DNA of 22,293 nt from contig JACCSZ010000220.1 in the NCBI GenBank assembly GCA_013812695.1, positions 1 through 22,293 on the forward strand, written 5' to 3'. Origin of the DNA: Gemmatimonadales bacterium (GTDB lineage: Bacteria; Gemmatimonadota; Gemmatimonadetes; Gemmatimonadales; GWC2-71-9). The notes under the pieces were generated by a model. That model was not told where the DNA came from and searched no databases. It was given only the letters and a program-made list of their open reading frames with translations. This document shows, in pieces, positions 18,075 to 22,293 of this stretch. Position 1 is the stretch's first letter. Every line of letters starts with the position of its first letter. The position numbers were made by a program, and so were the translations under genes.

Positions 18075-18665
18075 ATGACCGTTCGAGAGCAACTGCTGGC
18101 CGCCGCGGCGCGGGTCTACGCCGAGGCCGGCTATCGCGGCGCCACTACGCGGCGCATCGCCTTGGCGGCGGGGGTGAACGAGATCACCCTGTTCCGGCAT
18201 TTCGGATCCAAGGAAACGCTGCTGCATGAGGCCATCGCTCGCGCGGGTGCCGAAATCGAGAGTGGCGAGCTGCCGGAGATACCCGTAGATCCGGTGCGCG
18301 AGCTGACCAGATGGGCGCGCGCCCACCTCGCGCACATGCGCGACCGGCGGGCGCTGATCCGGACGTGCATGGGCGAGATGGAGGAGCATCCCGGCATCAT
18401 CTCCTCGATCGACAAGCCGCCCGTGCGAGCGGCCATGGCGCTCGCCGGATATCTCCGGCGCCTGCGTGACGGGAAGCTCGCCGCGGCCCGCTTCGACGAG
18501 CAGGTGGCGGCCACCATGCTCATGGGCACGCTGTTCGGCGACGCCATGGGGCGTGACATGATGCCCGAGATGTTCACGCGGAGCACGGATGCCTCGCTGC
18601 GCGAATACGTGCGCCTGCTCCTCCGGGGCATCGGCGTGGCCGTCGATCAGGCGGACGACACATGA
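18075..18665 (+). CDS. TetR/AcrR family transcriptional regulator
   Basis: DNA-binding repressor-type protein of 196 residues. The N-terminal helix-turn-helix is typical: AARVYAEAGYRGATTRRIA (10-28), AAGVNEITLFRHFGSKETLL (30-49). The rest is an all-helical ligand-binding domain with FTRSTDASLREYVRLLLRG near the end. It opens the operon and its stop overlaps the tolC-like start (ATGA), so it is almost certainly the local regulator of the efflux genes and probably of itself through the palindrome at 18021-18032. The ATG at 18075 starts right at the conserved first helix and only nine bases after the -10 hexamer. Inducing ligand unknown. Confidence 0.92.
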   Translation: MTVREQLLAAAARVYAEAGYRGATTRRIALAAGVNEITLFRHFGSKETLLHEAIARAGAEIESGELPEIPVDPVRELTRWARAHLAHMRDRRALIRTCMGEMEEHPGIISSIDKPPVRAAMALAGYLRRLRDGKLAAARFDEQVAATMLMGTLFGDAMGRDMMPEMFTRSTDASLREYVRLLLRGIGVAVDQADDT

Positions 18666-20254
18666 AGGCGGCCGGTTGGGTCGCCGGCGCCGTCGCGCTG
18701 CTCGTGGCGGTCACTGGCCCGCTCGCCGGACAGGCCGCCGACCCGGCCGCGCGCCGCCTGTCATTGGTGGAGGCGTTGCAACTCGCGGAGCGGAGCAGCG
18801 AGCTGGTGGGCATCGCCCGGACCGACGTGGACCGCGCCCGGGGGGACCGGCGGCGCGCCCGGAGCGGCTATTACCCCCAGCTCTCGGGGGCGGCCTCGTA
18901 CCAGCGCACGCTTCGCAGCCAGTTCTCGGCGCTCCAGCAGGATGGCGACAGCGGATCCGGGGCGCCTGCCGACCAGTGCGACCGGTTCGTCGCCCAGCCC
19001 GGACTGAGCGTTGAGGAGCGGCTGGCGGCGCTGGAGGATTCGCTCGAGTGCTCCAGCGCGGCCGATCCGTTCGCCAACTTCCGCAACCTGCCGTTCGGAC
19101 GGGAGAACACCTACCGCTTCGGCCTCTCCGCCTCGCAAAACCTGTTCACCGGTGGCCGGCTCGGCGGATTGTCGCAGACGGCCAATGCCGACCTTCGAAG
19201 CGCCGAGCTGGGCGTCACCGCCGCGCAGGCGCAGACCCTGCTCGACGTGACCGTGGCCTACTATGACGCCACGCTGGGCGAGCGGCTGGTGGCCATCGCG
19301 GAGGCCACGCTCCAGCAGGCCGAGACCACGCTGGTCCAGACGCAACTGGGTGAGGAGGTCGGGAACCAGTCCGAGTTCGAGCTGCTGCGCGCGCGCGTGA
19401 CGCGCGACAATCAGCGCCCCGTGGTCATCCAACGTCGGGCCGAGCGCGACCTGGCCTACATTCGCCTGAAGCAACTGCTCGATCTTCCGCTGCAGCAGCC
19501 GGTCGCACTCACCACCGACCTGGGCGACACCACGCTCGCCCGGGCTCCTGAACTCGCCGCGCTCGCGCCGCCACCGGGTGACACCGGTATCGACCGCCGC
19601 GTGGCGGTGCGCCAGGCGGCGGAGGCGGTCGCGTCGGAGGGGGGCCAGCTCCGGGTGGCGCGAGCGCAGCGGCTTCCGCAGCTCACCCTGGCGTCCGACT
19701 TCGCCGAGCTCGGCTACCCGAGCAACCTGTCGCCCTTCGGGACGGACTACGTGGCGGATTGGACGGTGTCGCTCTCGCTCTCAGTCCCGCTCTTTACCGG
19801 CGGACGGATCAGGGGCGAGGTCGAGAGCGCGCGCGCCAGCGTAGCTCAGGCGCGGCTCCGGCTCAAGCAGACGCGCGAGCGGGCCGAGCTCGACGCGCGG
19901 TCGGCGCAGCTGCAGCTCGGAGCGGCCGCGGTCTCATGGGAGGCCAGCGCGGGCACCGAGGAGCAGGCGGCGCGGGCCTACCAGATCGCCGAGCTTCGCT
20001 ATCGCGAGGGACTGTCGACGCAGACGGAGCTGAACGAGCTGCGCATTCAGCTCGCGCAAGCGCAATCGACCCGGGCCCGGGCCGCGAGGGACCTGCAGTT
20101 GGCGAAGATTCAGCTCGCGCTGCTGCCCGCGCTGCCGCTGCCGGCCGGGACCGCCTCGAGCACCGGGGGCGCTACGAGGGGCGCGAGCTCGGGGACGACC
20201 ACAGCCCCGGCCACGTCTGGAACAGGCGTCCAGGTTGGAGGAGCAAGACAATGA
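18662..20254 (+). CDS. TolC-family outer-membrane efflux channel
   Basis: Outer-membrane factor of 530 residues. A signal peptide is evident (MKAAGWVAGAVALLVAV, likely cleavage after GQA near residue 25), then LSLVEALQLAERSS, the usual start of the first TolC helix. Two long alpha-hairpin repeats follow, rich in Ala, Gln, Arg and Glu; the strand segments are seen at NTYRFGLSASQNLFTGGRLG and DWTVSLSLSVPLFTGGRIRG, equivalent positions in the two repeats. The C-terminus is a ~40-residue Ala/Gly/Ser/Thr-rich tail (STGGATRGASSGTTTAP) with no obvious function. About 80 extra residues between early helices (near 85-135) include two cysteines, unusual for TolC. Overlaps neighbours by ATGA on both sides. 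Confidence 0.92.
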   Translation: MKAAGWVAGAVALLVAVTGPLAGQAADPAARRLSLVEALQLAERSSELVGIARTDVDRARGDRRRARSGYYPQLSGAASYQRTLRSQFSALQQDGDSGSGAPADQCDRFVAQPGLSVEERLAALEDSLECSSAADPFANFRNLPFGRENTYRFGLSASQNLFTGGRLGGLSQTANADLRSAELGVTAAQAQTLLDVTVAYYDATLGERLVAIAEATLQQAETTLVQTQLGEEVGNQSEFELLRARVTRDNQRPVVIQRRAERDLAYIRLKQLLDLPLQQPVALTTDLGDTTLARAPELAALAPPPGDTGIDRRVAVRQAAEAVASEGGQLRVARAQRLPQLTLASDFAELGYPSNLSPFGTDYVADWTVSLSLSVPLFTGGRIRGEVESARASVAQARLRLKQTRERAELDARSAQLQLGAAAVSWEASAGTEEQAARAYQIAELRYREGLSTQTELNELRIQLAQAQSTRARAARDLQLAKIQLALLPALPLPAGTASSTGGATRGASSGTTTAPATSGTGVQVGGARQ

Positions 20255-21387
20255 GACCGAGGAACGAGGCCGGCGCCCGGCGCGGGCACCAGGCGCTGCT
20301 CGCGGCGCTGCTGTTGCTGCCGCTGACAGGCTGCAACAGCGACGAGGCGGACACCGCCGGAGCCGCACCGCCGCCGGCCGTGATCGGCCCCGAAAACATC
20401 GCGGTCGCCATCGACACCGTGCTCACGGCCGGACCCACCCTCTCCGGCACGCTCGAGCCCGAGCTGGCCGCGACGCTGCGCGCCGAGCTGGGCGGGGCCG
20501 TCACCGATCTGCTCGTGGATGACGGTCAGGCGGTGAAGCGCGGGCAGGTCCTCGTGCGGCTCGACGACAGCGCGGTCCGGGACGACTATCTCTCGGCGCG
20601 CGCGGCGCTCCGCTCGGCCGACGCCACGTCCAAGGTCGCGCGCCGAAACGCCGAACGGGCCGCCCGACTCAAGGCCGCGGGCGCCGTGGCCGAGCGCGAG
20701 GTGGAGGACGCGGAGACGAGCGCCACCAGCGCCGAGGGGCAGGTGGCGGACGCGCGGGCCAGGCTGGCGAGCGCCGAGAAGCAGCTCGCGAAGACGGTGC
20801 TGCGCGCGCCGTTCAACGGGATCGTGGCGGAGGTCACGGTGAGCGAAGGCGACGTGGTCCAGTCGGGGGCCTCGCTGCTGACGGTGATCGACCCCGCGAC
20901 GCTGCGCCTGGAGGCGTCGGTGCCGGCAGAGGCGATCGCGGCGGTGAAGGCTGGCACGCCGGTCCAGTTCACCGTCACCGGATTCGAGAGCAGAAGCTTC
21001 GGTGGCAAGATCCAGCGCGTGAGCCCGGCGGTCGACCCCGCGACCCGCCAGGTGCGCGTGATCGCGTCGCTCGACAACGCCGAGCGCTCGCTCGTGGCCG
21101 GACTCTTCGCCGAAGGGCGGGCGGCGACCGAGCGCCGCCCGGCGATCGTGGTGCCGCGGGCCGCGATCGACAACCGCGGCATCCGGCCCTTCGTCGTGCG
21201 GCTCGAGGGAGGGCGGATCGAGCGGATCGAGGTCGAGACTGGGCTCCAGGATCGAGTGAGCGAGCGGATCGAGGTGCGCAAAGGGATTGCCGCCGGCGAC
21301 ACCGTGCTGACCGGCGGCGCGGCGGGCCTGCCGCCCGGCTCGCCTGCCACGGTGCGGGTGGACCAGCCGGGGCCCGGGTCATCCTGA
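20251..21387 (+). CDS. RND efflux periplasmic adaptor (membrane-fusion lipoprotein)
   Basis: Adaptor of 378 residues linking pump and TolC channel. The N-terminus is basic, then hydrophobic, ending in the lipobox LTGC (C28), so it should be a lipoprotein anchored to the inner membrane. A lipoyl/biotinyl half motif (GGAVTDLLVDDGQAVKRGQV, about 81-100) is followed by the coiled-coil hairpin and the matching half LRAPFNGIVAEVTVSEGDVV (about 187-206), then beta-barrel and membrane-proximal domains (VSPAVDPATRQVRV). GGAGGAG ten bases upstream gives a strong ribosome site, and the start overlaps the channel gene's TGA. The last codons TCA TCC TGA lie inside the left arm of a palindromic repeat, so the C-terminus may have been altered by its insertion. 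Confidence 0.93.
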   Translation: MRPRNEAGARRGHQALLAALLLLPLTGCNSDEADTAGAAPPPAVIGPENIAVAIDTVLTAGPTLSGTLEPELAATLRAELGGAVTDLLVDDGQAVKRGQVLVRLDDSAVRDDYLSARAALRSADATSKVARRNAERAARLKAAGAVAEREVEDAETSATSAEGQVADARARLASAEKQLAKTVLRAPFNGIVAEVTVSEGDVVQSGASLLTVIDPATLRLEASVPAEAIAAVKAGTPVQFTVTGFESRSFGGKIQRVSPAVDPATRQVRVIASLDNAERSLVAGLFAEGRAATERRPAIVVPRAAIDNRGIRPFVVRLEGGRIERIEVETGLQDRVSERIEVRKGIAAGDTVLTGGAAGLPPGSPATVRVDQPGPGSS

Positions 21388-21443
21388 GCGCAGCGAAGGA
21401 GCCATACCCCGAGGGATGCCCCCTTCGCTTCGCTCTGGGTGAC
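21378..21443. repeat. Imperfect palindromic interspersed repeat (REP/MITE-like)
   Basis: A 66-base element. The left arm starts GTCATCCTGAGCGCAGCGAA and the right arm is its near reverse complement ending TTCGCTTCGCTCTGGGTGAC; about 20 of 24 arm positions pair. The loop contains a second small near-palindrome (ATACCCCGAGGGAT). Its translations in other frames give the SEAKG...LRCAQDD and HPERSEG peptides familiar as spurious ORFs from interspersed repeats in many high-GC bacterial genomes. It sits between the adaptor stop and the pump's ribosome site and can fold into a strong RNA hairpin. No T-run follows, so readthrough is expected. Confidence 0.8.
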
Positions 21444-21463
21444 GCGTCGAGGAGATCGCAACG

Positions 21464-22293
21464 ATGCTGATATCAGATTTCGCCATTCGCCGGCCGAACA
21501 TCACCGTGGTCGCCATGCTGGCGCTCACCGTGTTCGGGGTGATCGCGCTGCTGCGGCTGCAGACCGACGAATTTCCCGACGTGGCCCCGCCGTTCGTGTC
21601 GGTGGCCATCCCGTACCCCGGCGCCTCACCCGATGGCGTCGAGAAGGAAGTGCTCGATCCGATCGAGGAGCAGATCGCCTCCATCAGCGGGGTGAAGAAG
21701 ATCAACGGCCGGGCCGAGGACGGCTTCGGCCTGATCACGATCGAGTTCCTCTTCGAGAAGCCCCTCGCCGAGGCCACGCAGGACATCCGGGACGCCATCA
21801 GCGAGATCCGCTCCGACCTCCCGGACGAGATGGAAGAGCCCATCATCAAGAAGCTGAACGACACCGACCGACCCATCGTGTCGCTGGCGCTCACCTCGAC
21901 CCGGCTCTCGCCCGCGGAGCTGACCCGCCTGGCCGACCCCACGATCACCCGCGAGCTGCGGTCGATCCCGGGGGTCGCCGAAGTGACGGTGTCGGGCAGC
22001 CTCGAGCGCGAGCTGACGATCGAGCTTCGGCCCGCGGATCTGCAGGCCGCCGGTGTGAGCGTGGCCGAAGTGGTGCAGGCCCTGCAGCTCCAGAATCTGT
22101 CGTCGCCGGTGGGACGGGTCGAAGGCCGGTACGACGAGCGCTCCATCCGGCTCAACGGTCGGCTGGAAGGGCCGGAGGACTTCGAGCGGCTGGTCGTCGC
22201 CGAACGGGGTGGAACGCTCATCCGGCTCGGCCAGTTGGCATCGGCGAAGGACGGGACCGAGGAGCAGCGGACGCTCGCGCTGTTCAACGGCCT
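21464..22293 (+). CDS. RND-family efflux pump (AcrB/HAE1-like), 3' end missing
   Basis: The first ~276 residues of a proton-driven inner-membrane pump, normally about 1,020-1,050 residues. It opens MLISDFAIRRPNITVV with the first transmembrane helix at about 12-30, then LQTDEFPDVAPPFVSV and PYPGASPDGVEKEVLDPIEE (47-66), the conserved start of the porter domain. ISGVKKINGRAEDGFGLITI, the PIIKKLNDTDRPI segment and the GVAEVTVSG block continue the PN1/PN2 region. GGAG at 21451-21454 is nine bases before the ATG. It forms the tripartite system with the adaptor and TolC gene upstream. The frame is open to the right edge. Drug versus other substrate cannot be told. Confidence 0.95.
   Translation, partial: MLISDFAIRRPNITVVAMLALTVFGVIALLRLQTDEFPDVAPPFVSVAIPYPGASPDGVEKEVLDPIEEQIASISGVKKINGRAEDGFGLITIEFLFEKPLAEATQDIRDAISEIRSDLPDEMEEPIIKKLNDTDRPIVSLALTSTRLSPAELTRLADPTITRELRSIPGVAEVTVSGSLERELTIELRPADLQAAGVSVAEVVQALQLQNLSSPVGRVEGRYDERSIRLNGRLEGPEDFERLVVAERGGTLIRLGQLASAKDGTEEQRTLALFNG

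Noticed and set aside
21379..22287. Minus-strand open frame beginning with an HPERSEG-like peptide at its C-terminal end
   Set aside because: It is antisense to the RND pump and its end is translation of the palindromic repeat; no domain.

Overview
The window is GC-rich, tightly packed bacterial DNA. A TolC-type outer-membrane channel, a lipoprotein periplasmic adaptor and an RND pump lie together, so the host has two membranes. A palindromic element of the kind often mistranslated as 'SEAKG...LRCAQDD' or 'HPERSEG' peptides lies between two efflux genes. Together with the gene content this would fit Gemmatimonadota or a similar high-GC Gram-negative phylum, but the phylum is an inference and no rRNA or other marker gene is present.

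Region 1 (3-10465) is a surface-glycan locus. A GT-C type membrane glycosyltransferase on the + strand is cut by the left window edge. Facing it is a seven-gene minus-strand operon. In transcription order it encodes: a fusion of a DUF3473-type polysaccharide deacetylase with a family 2 glycosyltransferase; an FAD-dependent oxidoreductase; a second, intact NodB-type deacetylase; an NAD-dependent sugar epimerase/dehydratase; a second FAD-dependent oxidoreductase; a polytopic membrane protein; and a dolichyl-phosphate-mannose-synthase-like GT2. Four of the six junctions are 4-base ATGA/GTGA stop-start overlaps, one is an 11-base overlap and one is a 62-base gap, so the proteins are probably made in concert. 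The likely job is building and modifying a lipid-linked or exported polysaccharide, but the product cannot be named from sequence.

Region 2 (10466-14891) starts with a 343-base gene-poor stretch that carries a candidate promoter for the operon. It then holds an unrecognised four-helix membrane protein (minus strand), followed on the + strand by a YkuE-like metallophosphoesterase, an old-yellow-enzyme family flavin oxidoreductase and a WecB-type UDP-GlcNAc 2-epimerase.

Region 3 (14896-18007) has a MOSC-domain protein, a small ArsC/Spx-fold protein lacking the catalytic cysteine, and an ABC-F ATPase that overlaps it by ATGA.

Region 4 (18021-22293) is an efflux operon: a TetR-type regulator with a good sigma-70-like promoter, a palindromic candidate operator and an almost leaderless start; then TolC, adaptor and RND pump. 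The first two junctions (tetR-tolC and tolC-adaptor) are ATGA overlaps. The adaptor and pump genes are separated by the 66-base palindromic repeat, whose left arm supplies the adaptor's stop codon. The pump gene runs off the right edge.

The points most worth a second look are the deacetylase-GT2 fusion with substituted active-site residues, a probable single-base frameshift in a C5 run at the end of the last glycan gene, the TetR promoter/operator, and the repeat inserted in the efflux operon.
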